64,000 bases of DNA from Micromonospora coriariae (GCF_900091455.1 NZ_LT607412.1:3782001-3846000); one strand, 5' to 3'. Shown: positions 36,114 through 48,134, numbered from the stretch's first letter. A program made the numbers and translations. The notes: generated from the sequence alone by a model not told the origin.

Positions 36114-36911
36114 GTGTTCGGACAGGCGAACGTTCTGGCAGCGGGCCAGGCGGCATTCCCACCCAGTGTGGACGACTTCTACCTGCCCGCGATCGTGCCC
36201 TGGGGTGTGGAAAACGCTCCCTGGTTCACCAAGTTCACGGCGATGATCTGGATCGCGGTCGGCGTCCTGATCATCTTCTTCCTGGCGACCTACCGGAAGC
36301 CGCAGTTGGTGCCGACGAAGAAGCAGTGGTTCGCCGAGTCGATCTACGGCTTCGTCCGGAACAACATCTCGGTCGACATGATCGGTCACCAGGGTGTGCG
36401 GTTCGCGCCCTACTTCACGTCGCTGTTCTGCTTCGTGCTGCTGACGAACGCGTTCGCGATCATCCCGTTCTTCCAGATCTCGCCGAACTCGCACATCGCC
36501 TTCCCGGCGATCCTCGCGGTGCTCAGCTACGTGCTGTTCAACTACATCGGCATCCGGCACCACGGCTTCGTCAAATACTTCAAGCACGCCCTGATCCCGC
36601 CGGCACCCTGGTACATCCTGCCGCTGCTGATCCCGATCGAGGCGTTCTCGACCTTCATCATCCGGCCGTTCTCGCTGGCCGTCCGTCTCTTCGCGAACAT
36701 GTTCGCCGGCCACATGCTCCTGCTGGTCTTCACGCTCGGCGGCTTCGCGATGCTCAACGCCAACGCCTGGCTGGCGCCGGTCTCGGTGGTGTCCTGGGTG
36801 ATGACCGTGGCGCTGACGCTTCTCGAGGCGCTGGTCATCGTCCTGCAGGCATACGTCTTCACCGTGCTGAGCGCCAGCTACATCCAGGGCGCGCTCGCCG
36901 AAGAGCACTGA
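36114..36911 (+). CDS. atpB: ATP synthase Fo subunit a
   Basis: 265 residues, mostly hydrophobic. RPFSLAVRLFANMFAGHMLL holds the essential proton-channel arginine (RLFANMFAGH), and LEALVIVLQAYVFTVLSASYI is the conserved last helix. It forms the two proton half-channels against the c-ring. The GTG start has RBS AGGAAGGGA 5 nt upstream. First of seven tightly spaced ATP synthase genes. Confidence 0.97.
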   Translation: MFGQANVLAAGQAAFPPSVDDFYLPAIVPWGVENAPWFTKFTAMIWIAVGVLIIFFLATYRKPQLVPTKKQWFAESIYGFVRNNISVDMIGHQGVRFAPYFTSLFCFVLLTNAFAIIPFFQISPNSHIAFPAILAVLSYVLFNYIGIRHHGFVKYFKHALIPPAPWYILPLLIPIEAFSTFIIRPFSLAVRLFANMFAGHMLLLVFTLGGFAMLNANAWLAPVSVVSWVMTVALTLLEALVIVLQAYVFTVLSASYIQGALAEEH

Positions 36912-36974
36912 TCCACGCACCAACCGTTGTCGTCCCGCGTGAGAGTCACGCGTGATAACCAGGAGGAACCACTA

Positions 36975-37202
36975 ATGGATTACGTCGCCGCGGTAGAGGG
37001 CAGCACCGCCGCCATCGGCTACGGCCTCGCGGCCATCGGCCCGGGTATCGGCGTCGGCCTGGTCTTCGCCGCCTACATCCAGTCGACGGCCCGTCAGCCC
37101 GAGTCGTCCCGCATGACCCTGCCGTACGTCTGGATCGGCTTCGCCGTCATCGAGGCGCTGGCGCTGTTCGGCATCGCCTTCGGCTTCATCTGGGCCGGCT
37201 GA
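36975..37202 (+). CDS. atpE: ATP synthase Fo subunit c
   Basis: 75 residues forming a two-helix hairpin. The loop Ala-Arg-Gln-Pro (STARQPE) and the carboxylate-bearing second helix (VWIGFAVIEALALFGIAF, Glu as proton carrier) are clear. RBS AGGAGG is 8 nt upstream of the ATG. Confidence 0.97.
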   Translation: MDYVAAVEGSTAAIGYGLAAIGPGIGVGLVFAAYIQSTARQPESSRMTLPYVWIGFAVIEALALFGIAFGFIWAG

Positions 37203-37228
37203 TCCCGCCCATCGACCGGGAGGTAACC

Positions 37229-37768
37229 ATGTTTTTCCTCGCCGCTGAGGGTGGTGAGTCGACCCACAACCCGATCATCCCGATTTGGCAGGAGATCGTG
37301 GTCGGCACGGTCGCCTTCGCCGTGCTCTGCTTCGTGCTGATGAAGTTCGTCTTCCCGCGCATGGAGCAGACGTTCCAGGCCCGGGTCGACGCGATCGAAG
37401 GCGGCATCAAGCGCGCCGAGGCCGCTCAGGCCGAGGCGAACAAGCTGCTCGAGCAGTACCGTGCCCAGCTCGCCGAGGCCCGCACCGACGCCGCGAAGAT
37501 CCGCGACGACGCCCGGGCCGACGCCGAGGGGATCCGGCAGGACGTCCTCGCCAAGGCGCGCGAAGAGTCCGACCGGATCATCGCGGCCGGCAAGGACCAG
37601 CTCGCAGCCGAGCGGGCCACCATCGTGCGCGAGCTGCGCACCGAGGTCGGCACGATCGCGGTGGACCTGGCCAGCAAGATCGTCGGCGAGTCGCTGGCCG
37701 ACGAGGCGCGGCGCAAGGGCACCGTCGACCGGTTCCTGAGCGGTCTCGAGAGCACGGGGGCCCGCTGA
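37229..37768 (+). CDS. atpF: ATP synthase Fo subunit b
   Basis: 179 residues. A single N-terminal helix (IVVGTVAFAVLCFVLMKFVF) is followed by a long charged coiled coil (AEAAQAEANKLLEQYRAQL onward) that forms the peripheral stalk. It ends in LADEARRKGTVDRFLSGL, the delta-contacting end. Stop and atpH start overlap as TGATG. Confidence 0.96.
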   Translation: MFFLAAEGGESTHNPIIPIWQEIVVGTVAFAVLCFVLMKFVFPRMEQTFQARVDAIEGGIKRAEAAQAEANKLLEQYRAQLAEARTDAAKIRDDARADAEGIRQDVLAKAREESDRIIAAGKDQLAAERATIVRELRTEVGTIAVDLASKIVGESLADEARRKGTVDRFLSGLESTGAR

Positions 37769-38589
37769 TGCAGGCCGCCAGCCGGGAGTCGTACAAGATC
37801 GCGGCCGAGCGCCTCGACGCGTACGTCCGCGGCGCGGAGCCGTCGGCGGTGACGTCCACCGCCGACGCCATCCTCTCCGTCGCGGCCCTGCTGCGGCGCG
37901 AGCCGCGGCTGCGCCGCGCCCTGTCCGAGCCGGCCCGTTCCGGCGAGGACCGCGGCGCTCTGCTCGGCGACATGCTGGGTGGCCGGATCGGCGCCGACGC
38001 GCTCGACCTGCTCGTGACGCTGGTCTCCGGCCGTTGGTCGGCACCGTCGGAGTTGCTCGACGGCGCCGAGCGGCTGGGCGTGGAGGCGCTGCTCGCCAGC
38101 GCCGACAAGGCCGGCGAGCTGGGCGAGGTCGAGGACGAGCTGTTCCGCTTCGGCCAGGTCGTGGCGGGCCAGTCGGCGCTGAGCAACGCGCTGGCTGATC
38201 CGGTCGCGCCGGTCGAGCAGCGGGCCACCCTGGCCCGTGAGCTGCTCGCCGACAAGGCCCGCCCGGTCACGGTCCGCCTCGTCGAGGCGGCGCTCGGCGG
38301 GTTCGGGGGACGCTCCTTCATCGGCGCGCTCACCCGGCTGGTGGAACTCGCCGCCGAACGACGCGACCGGCAGGTGGCGTACGTGACCGTCGCGGCCCCG
38401 TTGAGTGACGAGGACGAGCGTCGGCTGGGCGCGAGCCTCACCGCCATATACGGTCGAGAGGTCTCCGTCAAGCAGACGGTCGACCCTCAGATCCTGGGTG
38501 GCGCGAGCGTGCGGGTCGGCTCCGACCTGTACGACGGCACCATCCTGCGCCGCCTCAACGAGACCCGCAACGCGCTCGCGAAGCGCTGA
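37768..38589 (+). CDS. atpH: ATP synthase F1 subunit delta
   Basis: 273 residues, longer than the E. coli protein (177), as usual in actinobacteria because of an N-terminal extension. The C-terminal signature VSVKQTVDPQILGGASVRVG is the OSCP/delta motif. It connects the stator stalk to F1. The 117-bp gap to atpA contains GC hairpins (AGCGCTGAGC and relatives) that may be RNA-processing sites. Confidence 0.95.
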   Translation: MQAASRESYKIAAERLDAYVRGAEPSAVTSTADAILSVAALLRREPRLRRALSEPARSGEDRGALLGDMLGGRIGADALDLLVTLVSGRWSAPSELLDGAERLGVEALLASADKAGELGEVEDELFRFGQVVAGQSALSNALADPVAPVEQRATLARELLADKARPVTVRLVEAALGGFGGRSFIGALTRLVELAAERRDRQVAYVTVAAPLSDEDERRLGASLTAIYGREVSVKQTVDPQILGGASVRVGSDLYDGTILRRLNETRNALAKR

Positions 38590-38706
38590 GCGGCACCGCC
38601 GCCCAGCGTTGAGGCGGCTCCGCCGCGCAGCGCCCGGAATGACAGACGCCATTCGGACCGGTCGGTACTAGGTATCCCGGGCCCCTGAATTTTAAGGAAG
38701 CAGAGG

Positions 38707-40359
38707 ATGGCCGAGCTGACCATCTCGACGGAGGAGATCCGCGGCGCCCTTGAGCGCTACGTCTCCTCCTACTCGACCGACGTCTCCCGCGAGGAGGTCG
38801 GCACCGTCGCCGACACCGGTGACGGCATCGCCCACGTCGAGGGCCTGCCCTCGACCAAGACCAACGAGCTGCTGGAGTTCGAGGACGGCACGCTCGGCGT
38901 GGCGCTGAACCTCGACGTCCGGGAGATCGGTGTCGTCGTTCTCGGTGACTCCGCCAAGCTCGAGGAGGGGCAGCGCGTCAAGCGCACCGACCGGGTGCTC
39001 TCCGTGCCCGTCGGCGACGCCTTCCTCGGCCGCGTGGTCAACGCGCTCGGCCAGCCGATCGACGGCCTCGGTGACATCGCCGACGAGGGCTACCGCGAGC
39101 TGGAGCTGCAGGCTCCGAACGTGATGTCACGGCAGTCGGTGTTCGAGCCGCTGCAGACCGGCATCAAGGCGATCGACGCGATGACGCCGATCGGCCGGGG
39201 CCAGCGGCAGCTGATCATCGGTGACCGGAAGACCGGAAAGACCACGGTCGCCCTGGACGCCATCCTCAACCAGCGGGAAAACTGGCGCACCGGCGACCCG
39301 AAGAAGCAGGTCCGCTGCATCTACGTCGCCATCGGCCAGAAGGCCTCCACGATCGCCTCCATCAAGGGCCAGCTGGAGGAGGCGGGCGCGATGGAGTACA
39401 CGACCATCGTCGCCTCCCCGGCGTCGGACCCGGCCGGCTTCAAGTACATCGCCCCGTACACCGGCTCGTCCATCGGGCAGCACTGGATGTACGGCGGCAA
39501 GCACGTCCTGATCGTCTTCGACGACCTGAGCAAGCAGGCCGAGGCGTACCGGGCCGTGTCGCTGCTGCTGCGCCGCCCGCCGGGCCGCGAGGCGTACCCG
39601 GGTGACGTCTTCTACCTGCACTCGCGCCTGCTGGAGCGCTGCGCGAAGCTCTCCGACGAGCTGGGTGGCGGCTCGATGACCGGTCTGCCGATCATCGAGA
39701 CGAAGGCCAACGACATCTCGGCCTTCATCCCGACAAACGTCATCTCGATCACCGACGGCCAGATCTTCCTGGAGACCGACCTGTTCAACCAGGGCGTCCG
39801 TCCGGCGATCAACGTCGGCACCTCGGTCTCCCGGGTCGGCGGCGCCGCACAGGTGAAGCCGATGCGGAAGGTTGCCGGTTCGCTGCGCCTCAACCTGGCC
39901 CAGTACCGCGAGCTGGAGGCGTTCGCCGCCTTCGCCTCCGACCTGGACAAGGCCTCGCGGGCCCAGCTGGACCGCGGTGTCCGGCTGGTCGAGCTGCTCA
40001 AGCAGCCGAACTACTCGCCGTACCCGGTGCAGGAAGAGGTCGTCTCGGTCTGGGCCGGCACCGAGGGCAAGCTGGACGACATCCCGGTGGGTGAGATCCG
40101 GCGCTTCGAGTCGGAGTTCCTCCAGTACCTGCGGCACAAGCACGCGGGTGTGCTGGCCGGGATCGCCGACAACCAGTGGAGCGACGACATCATCGGCTCC
40201 CTGGACGCCGCGATCAGCGAGTTCAAGCAGGTCTTCCTCGGCAAGGGCGACGAGCGTCGGGTCAACGACGCGCCGGCCGCGCCGCTGGAGGGCGACGAGA
40301 ACCGCGAGACGGTGACCCGCTTCCGCGACGGCACGACCGACCGCCCGGCCGAGAGCTGA
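38707..40359 (+). CDS. atpA: ATP synthase F1 subunit alpha
   Basis: 550 residues. Non-catalytic nucleotide-binding subunit. Walker [10 protein letters not shown] near residues 172-180; [20 protein letters not shown] and the ATP synthase signature [10 protein letters not shown] are intact. The 40-residue acidic tail is typical of actinobacteria. The ATG start has AAGGAAG upstream. Confidence 0.98.
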   Translation: MAELTISTEEIRGALERYVSSYSTDVSREEVGTVADTGDGIAHVEGLPSTKTNELLEFEDGTLGVALNLDVREIGVVVLGDSAKLEEGQRVKRTDRVLSVPVGDAFLGRVVNALGQPIDGLGDIADEGYRELELQAPNVMSRQSVFEPLQTGIKAIDAMTPIGRGQRQLIIGDRKTGKTTVALDAILNQRENWRTGDPKKQVRCIYVAIGQKASTIASIKGQLEEAGAMEYTTIVASPASDPAGFKYIAPYTGSSIGQHWMYGGKHVLIVFDDLSKQAEAYRAVSLLLRRPPGREAYPGDVFYLHSRLLERCAKLSDELGGGSMTGLPIIETKANDISAFIPTNVISITDGQIFLETDLFNQGVRPAINVGTSVSRVGGAAQVKPMRKVAGSLRLNLAQYRELEAFAAFASDLDKASRAQLDRGVRLVELLKQPNYSPYPVQEEVVSVWAGTEGKLDDIPVGEIRRFESEFLQYLRHKHAGVLAGIADNQWSDDIIGSLDAAISEFKQVFLGKGDERRVNDAPAAPLEGDENRETVTRFRDGTTDRPAES

Positions 40360-40363
40360 TCCC

Positions 40364-42729
<2,366 letters not shown>

Positions 42730-42750
42730 CAGCCCGATCAGATCTGTAAC

Positions 42751-42789
42751 ACAAAAGACTGCCCCGGCAATGCCGGGGCAGTCTTTTGT
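42751..42789. terminator. Perfect intrinsic terminator after atpD
   Basis: A 19-bp perfect palindrome (ACAAAAGACTGCCCCGGCA and its complement) is flanked by A- and T-runs, so it looks functional in both directions. It starts 21 bp after the atpD stop and should uncouple the downstream LCP and atpC genes. Confidence 0.92.
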
Positions 42790-42957
42790 TCATTTTCACG
42801 CCTTATCATCGCCGCGGTCCGTTACTCGCGGTCGTCGTTTCCGTACCGCGCGAGATACGGTCGTTCGGCGCGCTCACCTGAACGAGCGTTGATCTTTGCA
42901 ACCTTTCGGCTACGTGCGCCCGTCTCCTCCTCGTGGGCGTAACGAACGGAGATGCTC

Positions 42958-44094
42958 GTGGGTAAGGCCGGCAAGAGTGGCCGCAAGTCGTCCATCTGGC
43001 GGGGCGTGCCGCGCTGGGCCAGGATCTGCACGGTGTTCGGCACCGTGCTGACCATGCTCAGCGGGATGGTGCTGGTCGGCACCGAGGTGCTGATGGCCCG
43101 CTACGAGGGCGCGGTCGGCAAGGCCGACCTCTTCGGCGACCAGGCGGCCGGGGCGCAGCCGAAGAAGACCGACATCAAGGGCCCGCTCAACATCCTGCTG
43201 GTCGGCATCGACCCGCGTACGCCGACGGCGGCGCCCCTCGCCGACTCGATCATGGTGCTGCACGTGCCCGCGTCGATGGACCGGGCCTATCTGTTCTCGC
43301 TGCCCCGGGACCTCTACGTGGACATCCCGGCCTTCAAGAAGGCCGACTTCCCCGGGAAGACCACGAAGATCAACGCCGCCATGTCGTTCGGCAGCCGGGT
43401 GCCGGGAGGGAACCCGGACGCGGCGCGGGGCTTCGAGCTGCTGGCCACCACCGCGCAGAACGTGACAGGCATCAAGCGGTTCGACGCGGGCGCGATCATC
43501 AACTTCACCGGCTTCCAGAAGATCGTCGACGCGATGGGCGGCGTCGACATGTACGTCGAGCGGGAAGTGCGCTCCGAGCACAAGCAGCCGGACGGTAGGC
43601 CGCGGCCGGGCAACCCGCACGGCGAGGGCTACATCGGTCCGCAGGCGGTCTACGAGAAGGGCAACCAGCACCTCAGCGGGTGGCAGGCGCTGGACTACGT
43701 CCGGCAGCGCTACCCGAAGAACGGTGTCCCGGACTCGGACTACGGCCGGCAGCGTCACCAGCAGCAGTTCGTCAAGGCCATGGTCGGGCAGGCGTTCAGC
43801 GCCGACGTGGTGTCCAACCCGATCAAGCTGGACAAGGTGCTTCGTGCCGCGGGCCAGTCGCTGATCTTCAGTGGTCGCGGCAACAGCGTGATCGACTTCG
43901 GGCTCGCCCTGAAGAACATCCGCCCGAACACCATCCAGATGATCAAGCTCCCGGGTGACGGGGTCTACGACGGCAAGAAGTACAAGGGTGAGCAGTTCAA
44001 GCCAGGCGTCTCGGACTTCTTCACCGCCCTGCACAATGAACAACTGGACCCGTTCCTGCTGGAGCACCCGGAATTCCAGAACAAGACCAAGTAG
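42958..44094 (+). CDS. LytR-CpsA-Psr (LCP) family cell-wall ligase
   Basis: 378 residues. A short basic cytoplasmic tail and one membrane helix (ICTVFGTVLTMLSGMVLVG) precede an external LCP domain: LNILLVGIDPRTP, ADSIMVLHVPASMDRAYLFS, SLPRDLYVDIP, and DYVRQRY...DYGRQRHQQQF with the conserved arginines. The family transfers lipid-linked glycopolymers such as teichoic acid or arabinogalactan to peptidoglycan. The GTG is preferred over an ATG two codons earlier because GGAG lies 6 nt before the GTG but abuts the ATG. Its place between atpD and atpC is unusual. Confidence 0.9.
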   Translation: MGKAGKSGRKSSIWRGVPRWARICTVFGTVLTMLSGMVLVGTEVLMARYEGAVGKADLFGDQAAGAQPKKTDIKGPLNILLVGIDPRTPTAAPLADSIMVLHVPASMDRAYLFSLPRDLYVDIPAFKKADFPGKTTKINAAMSFGSRVPGGNPDAARGFELLATTAQNVTGIKRFDAGAIINFTGFQKIVDAMGGVDMYVEREVRSEHKQPDGRPRPGNPHGEGYIGPQAVYEKGNQHLSGWQALDYVRQRYPKNGVPDSDYGRQRHQQQFVKAMVGQAFSADVVSNPIKLDKVLRAAGQSLIFSGRGNSVIDFGLALKNIRPNTIQMIKLPGDGVYDGKKYKGEQFKPGVSDFFTALHNEQLDPFLLEHPEFQNKTK

Positions 44095-44120
44095 TCGTGG
44101 CGCAGCTCTCCCCACCCGCC

Positions 44121-44150
44121 TTGGGGGCGGGTCAGCGTCAGGACTAGACT
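44121..44150 (+). promoter_or_regulatory. Promoter of atpC
   Basis: TTGGGG and TAGACT are separated by 18 bp, 33 nt ahead of the atpC GTG, with RBS AAGGAG between. A small hairpin (ACCCGCC/GGCGGGT) overlaps the -35 and may end the LCP transcript. Confidence 0.55.
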
Positions 44151-44183
44151 TTCGGCAATCCGCCGCCGCAGCAAGGAGACAGC

Positions 44184-44465
44184 GTGGCACAGCAGCTTCA
44201 CGTCGAGCTCGTCGCCGTCGAGGAGAAGGTCTGGTCCGGTGACGCCGAGATGGTCGTCGCCCGGACGACCGAGGGTGAGCTCGGTGTCCTGCCGGGGCAC
44301 GCGCCGCTGCTCGGCCAGCTCGCCGAGCCCGGCCAGGTGCGCATCAAGCTGGCCGGCGGTGAGCAGGTCTCGTACGACGTGGCCGGCGGCTTCCTCTCGG
44401 TGAGCGCCGACGGTGTCACAGTGCTGGCCGAGAGCGCGACCCCGGTCTCCGCGCAGAGCCACTGA
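44184..44465 (+). CDS. atpC: ATP synthase F1 subunit epsilon
   Basis: 93 residues, shorter than the E. coli subunit (139) because the C-terminal helical domain is largely missing, as in several actinobacteria. [20 protein letters not shown] and [20 protein letters not shown] are the beta-sandwich signatures. It links gamma to the c-ring. Separated from atpD by the LCP gene and with its own predicted promoter. Confidence 0.95.
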   Translation: MAQQLHVELVAVEEKVWSGDAEMVVARTTEGELGVLPGHAPLLGQLAEPGQVRIKLAGGEQVSYDVAGGFLSVSADGVTVLAESATPVSAQSH

Positions 44466-44477
44466 GCCGTACCGGGG

Positions 44478-44933
44478 ATGGAGATCGTCGAGGGAATCGG
44501 GATCGGCGTCGCCGTCATCCTCGGTGCGCTCCTCATCCTCTTCGTCCGGCGGGCCCTGGTCACCCGGAGCGGTGGCATCATCCGGCTCAGCGTGCGGGTT
44601 TCCACCATGCTCGACGGCCGCGGCTGGTCGCCCGGCTTCGGCCGGTTCGCCGGTGACGACCTTCGCTGGTACCGGATGTTCAGCTTTGCCCTGCGGCCCA
44701 AGCGGGTGCTCTCCCGCAAGGGGCTCGCGGTGGAGCGCCGCCGGTTGCCGGAGGGTCAGGAACGCCTCTCCATGCCGGCCGACTGGGTGATCCTCCGCTG
44801 TACCAGTCACCACGCACCGGTGGAGATCGCCATGGCGCGGTCGACAGTGACCGGTTTCCTCTCCTGGCTCGAGGCCGCCCCTCCGGGGGCGGTCTCGCCG
44901 CGTATGGCCTCCCAAGACTGGCCTGCTGCCTGA
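44478..44933 (+). CDS. DUF2550 family membrane protein
   Basis: 151 residues. One N-terminal membrane helix (GIGIGVAVILGALLILFV) and a conserved basic domain (GRGWSPGFGRFAGDDLRWYR, FALRPKRVLSRKGL). DUF2550 genes typically follow atpC in actinobacteria; their function is unknown. The start is 12 bp after atpC, so it is co-transcribed. Confidence 0.85.
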   Translation: MEIVEGIGIGVAVILGALLILFVRRALVTRSGGIIRLSVRVSTMLDGRGWSPGFGRFAGDDLRWYRMFSFALRPKRVLSRKGLAVERRRLPEGQERLSMPADWVILRCTSHHAPVEIAMARSTVTGFLSWLEAAPPGAVSPRMASQDWPAA

Positions 44934-44952
44934 CCCCTCGCACCGTCGGGCG

Positions 44953-45029
44953 TGATCGACACGGTATCGGCGATGTCGGGGTGTCCTGCTGGCTCGGATA
45001 CCCCGATATCGCCGACCTGGAGTTGATCA
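44953..45029. repeat. 77-bp palindromic repeat, copy B
   Basis: TGATCGAC...GTTGATCA arms with GTATCGGCGATGTCGGGG on the left and the complement of CCCCGATATCGCCGACC on the right. The right end supplies the in-frame stop of the truncated VOC remnant. Confidence 0.88.
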
Positions 45030-45167
45030 AAGGGGGGTCGAGGCGCCAACCGGCCAGTCCTGGTGGAGCGTCCAGCCCAGCTCGCCCAGGAGCCAGCCCC
45101 AGCTACGCGTGGCCACGTCGAGATCGGGAACCCACACCTCGACGTGGTGCAGCCCGCCGACGCTCAG
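45027..45167 (-). pseudogene. Truncated VOC (glyoxalase-fold) gene remnant
   Basis: The minus strand encodes about 46 residues beginning [18 protein letters not shown], then RSWGWLLGELGWTLHQDWP, the first strand-helix unit of the vicinal oxygen chelate fold with its metal-ligand His. The frame then stops inside the 77-bp palindrome, so roughly two thirds of a normal VOC domain is missing. The start codon position is CTG overlapping the PduO stop (CTGA), where ATGA would be expected. Probably non-functional. Confidence 0.7.
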
Positions 45168-45736
45168 CGCTTACCGCCCGGCACCCATAGCACATCTCCC
45201 GCCGGATTTGCCGTTCTTGACAGGATAAAGAGCAGATCGGAGAGCCGGTTGAGATACTTTGCCGGGAGCGGGCTGGTCCGTTCCGGATCGTGGCTGACCA
45301 GCGCCCACGCTGCCCGTTCGGCACGCCGGGCGATGGTCCGCGCCACGTGCAGCAGCGCCGCGCCTGCGGTGCCGCCGGGGAGGATGAAGGAGTCGAGCTT
45401 GCTCAGGCGTGCGTTGTACTCGTCGCACCAGCCCTCAAGGCGCTCGACGTACTCCTCGGTCACCCGCAGCGGCGGATACTTCGGCTCCGGCTCGACCGGC
45501 GTGGACAGGTCGGCACCCACGTCGAACAGGTCGTTCTGGATCGACGCCAGCACGGCCCGCAGTTCCTCGTCGAGCTGGCCCAGTGCGAGCGCGACGCCGA
45601 TCGCCGCGTTGCACTCGTCGACATCGGCGTACGCGGCGATCCGTGGATCGCTCTTCGGCACCTGCTCGTTGTTGCTCAGCCTGGTCATGCCGGCGTCGCC
45701 GGCCTTGGTGTAGATGCGCGTGAGGTGGACGGCCAT
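45164..45736 (-). CDS. Cob(I)alamin adenosyltransferase, PduO type
   Basis: 190 residues. Transfers the adenosyl group of ATP to cob(I)alamin to make coenzyme B12. [20 protein letters not shown] is the N-terminal ATP-binding motif, [15 protein letters not shown] and [20 protein letters not shown] with AERAA complete the five-helix signature. The ATG follows TAGGCT by 7 nt without RBS. A longer in-frame extension upstream is antisense to murA and rejected. It may supply MeaA, encoded 4.4 kb away. Confidence 0.94.
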   Translation of the reverse strand: MAVHLTRIYTKAGDAGMTRLSNNEQVPKSDPRIAAYADVDECNAAIGVALALGQLDEELRAVLASIQNDLFDVGADLSTPVEPEPKYPPLRVTEEYVERLEGWCDEYNARLSKLDSFILPGGTAGAALLHVARTIARRAERAAWALVSHDPERTSPLPAKYLNRLSDLLFILSRTANPAGDVLWVPGGKR

Positions 45737-47177
45737 GACGCACAGCCTACGGATACCGGACCTGACGATCCCGGCACGGCCGGACACCACCGCCGGCTGG
45801 CCGGCGGTGGTGGGCCCCGGGGACGGGGGCGATTCGGCGGTCAACGATGTCGACGTCATCCGGGTACGCGGTGACGCCCGGCTTGCCGGCACCGTGCACG
45901 TGGTGGGTGCCAAGAACTCGGCGTTGAAGTTGATGGCCGCCGCGCTGCTCGCTCCGGGCCGCAGCGTGATCACCAACGTCCCGCGGATCACCGACATCGC
46001 GATCATGGGGGAGGTGCTGCGCCGGCTGGGCTGCGACGTGCGGTTCGACGCGGACGACCCGGTCGATCCGATGGTCGCGCGGGGCGGGGTGGCCCGGTCC
46101 CGCTCGGTGACCATCGACGTACCCGAACAGCCGGGCGCGGACGCGGACTACGACCTGGTCCGCCGGCTGCGCGCGTCGATCTGCGTGCTCGGCCCGTTGC
46201 TGGCCCGCCGGGGGTACGTGCGGGTGGCGCACCCGGGCGGCGACGCGATCGGCTCGCGCGGGCTGGACATGCACGTCTCCGGGCTGACCCGGATGGGCGC
46301 GGACATCTCCGGTGAGCACGGCTTCGTCATCGCCACCGCACCGCACGGGCTGCGCGGCGCGGACATCGTGCTGGACTTCCCCAGCGTCGGCGCGACCGAG
46401 AACCTGGTGATGGCGGCGGTGCTGGCCCAGGGCACCACGATGATCGACAACGCCGCTCGGGAGCCGGAGATCGTCGACATCTGCACCATGCTCAACCAGA
46501 TGGGCGCGCGGATCTCCGGCGCCGGAACGTCCACCCTGCGGATCACCGGCGTACCCGGGCTGCGCCCGGTGCGGCACGCCACGGTGGGGGACCGGATCGT
46601 CGCCGGCACCTGGGCGTTCGGCGCGGCGATGACCCGTGGCGACGTGACCGTGACCGGGCTCGACCCGGCCTTCCTGGAGGTCGCGCTGGACAAGGTGGTG
46701 GCGGCCGGCGGCCTGGTGGAGACCCGGGGAGACGGCTTTCGGGTGCGGATGGACGACCGGCCCCGCGCGGTCGACGTGGTGACGCTGCCGTACCCGGGCT
46801 TCGCCACCGACCTGCTGCCGATGGCGATCGGCCTGGCCGCGGTCAGCGACGGCGCCTCGTTGATCACCGAGAACATCTTCGACGGCCGGTTCATGTTCGC
46901 CAACGAGATGATGCGCCTCGGCGCGGACATCAAGACCGACGGGCACCACGCGGTGGTCCGGGGCCGGAGCAGGCTCTCCGGGGCGCCGGTGCGGGCCACC
47001 GACATCCGCGCCGGGGCCGGCCTGATCATCGCCGGGCTCTGCGCGGACGGGGTCACCGAGGTCTCCCACGTGCACCACGTCGATCGCGGCTACCCGGACT
47101 TCGTGGCCGACCTGCGCGCGCTCGGAGTGGCCGTCGAGCGCGGGACGACGCCGGACGAACCAGCGCTGGAGATCTGA
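45735..47177 (+). CDS. murA: UDP-N-acetylglucosamine 1-carboxyvinyltransferase (MurA), Cys-to-Asp type
   Basis: 480 residues from the ATG, which overlaps the PduO start codon head to head. Conserved sequence begins only near [14 protein letters not shown], so tandem GTG codons at 45807/45810 are alternatives. MurA adds enolpyruvate to UDP-GlcNAc, the first peptidoglycan step. [20 protein letters not shown] is the KN-containing motif. The active-site loop reads [15 protein letters not shown]: the Cys alkylated by fosfomycin is Asp (residue 170 from this start), as in naturally resistant mycobacteria. Confidence 0.94.
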   Translation: MTHSLRIPDLTIPARPDTTAGWPAVVGPGDGGDSAVNDVDVIRVRGDARLAGTVHVVGAKNSALKLMAAALLAPGRSVITNVPRITDIAIMGEVLRRLGCDVRFDADDPVDPMVARGGVARSRSVTIDVPEQPGADADYDLVRRLRASICVLGPLLARRGYVRVAHPGGDAIGSRGLDMHVSGLTRMGADISGEHGFVIATAPHGLRGADIVLDFPSVGATENLVMAAVLAQGTTMIDNAAREPEIVDICTMLNQMGARISGAGTSTLRITGVPGLRPVRHATVGDRIVAGTWAFGAAMTRGDVTVTGLDPAFLEVALDKVVAAGGLVETRGDGFRVRMDDRPRAVDVVTLPYPGFATDLLPMAIGLAAVSDGASLITENIFDGRFMFANEMMRLGADIKTDGHHAVVRGRSRLSGAPVRATDIRAGAGLIIAGLCADGVTEVSHVHHVDRGYPDFVADLRALGVAVERGTTPDEPALEI

Positions 47178-47192
47178 CGCCGACCGGGCCCA

Positions 47193-47217
47193 GGGCTGCC
47201 GGGTCTCCCGACAGCCC
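47193..47217 (+). terminator. Terminator after murA
   Basis: GGGCTG-C-CGGG pairs with CCCG-A-CAGCCC around TCT, 15 bp past the stop codon, followed by CTT. Confidence 0.65.
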
Positions 47218-47285
47218 CTTAGCCGTCGTTCAGGCTCGCCGACTAGGGTGCAGGCAGGCACTCAATCGCAGCGAGGGAGAAGCAG

Positions 47286-48134
47286 ATGGCGGGTCGACTC
47301 GCGGTCGTCGGGGCCGGGCTGATGGGCTCCGGCATCGCCCAGGTGGCGGCGCAGGCGGGCTGGCAGGTGACCCTGCGTGACCTGGACGACGCGGCCACCA
47401 CCCGGGGGCTCGGCGGCATCCGGAAGTCGCTGGAGAAGTTCGCCGAGAAGGGCAGGATCGAGGCCTCCGAGGTCGAGGCGACGCTCGCCCGGATCACCCC
47501 GACCACCGACCTGGAGGCGGCGGCGGACGCGGACATCGTGGTCGAGGCGGTCTTCGAGCGTCTGGAGATCAAGCACGAGGTGTTCCGCGCCCTGGACAAG
47601 ATCTGCAAGGCCGACGCGGTGCTCGCCACCAACACCTCGGCCATCCCGGTCACCCAGATCGCCGCTGTCACCGAGCGGCCCGAGGCGGTCGTCGGCACCC
47701 ACTTCTTCTCCCCGGTGCCGATGATGCAGCTCTGCGAGCTGGTCCGGGGCTACAAGACCAGCGATGCCACGCTGGCCACCGTACGGGCCTTCGCCGAGGA
47801 AATCGGCAAGACGGTGGTGGTGGTCAACCGGGACATCGCCGGCTTCGTCACCACCCGGCTGATCTCCGCCCTGGTGGTGGAGGCGGTCAAGCTGGTCGAG
47901 TCCGGCGTGGTGTCTGCGGAGGACCTGGACACCGCCTGCCGGCTGGGCTTCGGGCACGCCATGGGCCCGCTGGCCACCACCGACCTGACCGGCGTTGACG
48001 TGCTGCTGCACGCCTCGAAGAACATCTACACCGACACCGCGGACGAGAAGTTCTTCCCGCCGGAGCTGCTCCAGCGCATGGTCACCGCCGGCGACCTGGG
48101 CCGCAAGACCGGCAAGGGCTTCTACACGTACTAA
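47286..48134 (+). CDS. 3-hydroxybutyryl-CoA dehydrogenase
   Basis: 282 residues. NAD(P)-dependent oxidation of (S)-3-hydroxybutyryl-CoA or the reverse. VVGAGLMGSGIAQVAAQAG at the N-terminus binds the nucleotide; ATNTSAIPVTQIAA, GTHFFSPVPMMQLCELV and GFVTTRLI carry the catalytic Ser, His, Glu and substrate residues. It ends RKTGKGFYTY, as usual. RBS GAGGGAGAAG precedes the ATG. It could act in butyrate or ethylmalonyl-CoA metabolism. Confidence 0.93.
   Translation: MAGRLAVVGAGLMGSGIAQVAAQAGWQVTLRDLDDAATTRGLGGIRKSLEKFAEKGRIEASEVEATLARITPTTDLEAAADADIVVEAVFERLEIKHEVFRALDKICKADAVLATNTSAIPVTQIAAVTERPEAVVGTHFFSPVPMMQLCELVRGYKTSDATLATVRAFAEEIGKTVVVVNRDIAGFVTTRLISALVVEAVKLVESGVVSAEDLDTACRLGFGHAMGPLATTDLTGVDVLLHASKNIYTDTADEKFFPPELLQRMVTAGDLGRKTGKGFYTY

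Noticed and set aside
45737..46114. N-terminal extension of the PduO gene
   Set aside because: Antisense to murA and Ser/Arg-rich; PduO homology starts at [14 protein letters not shown].
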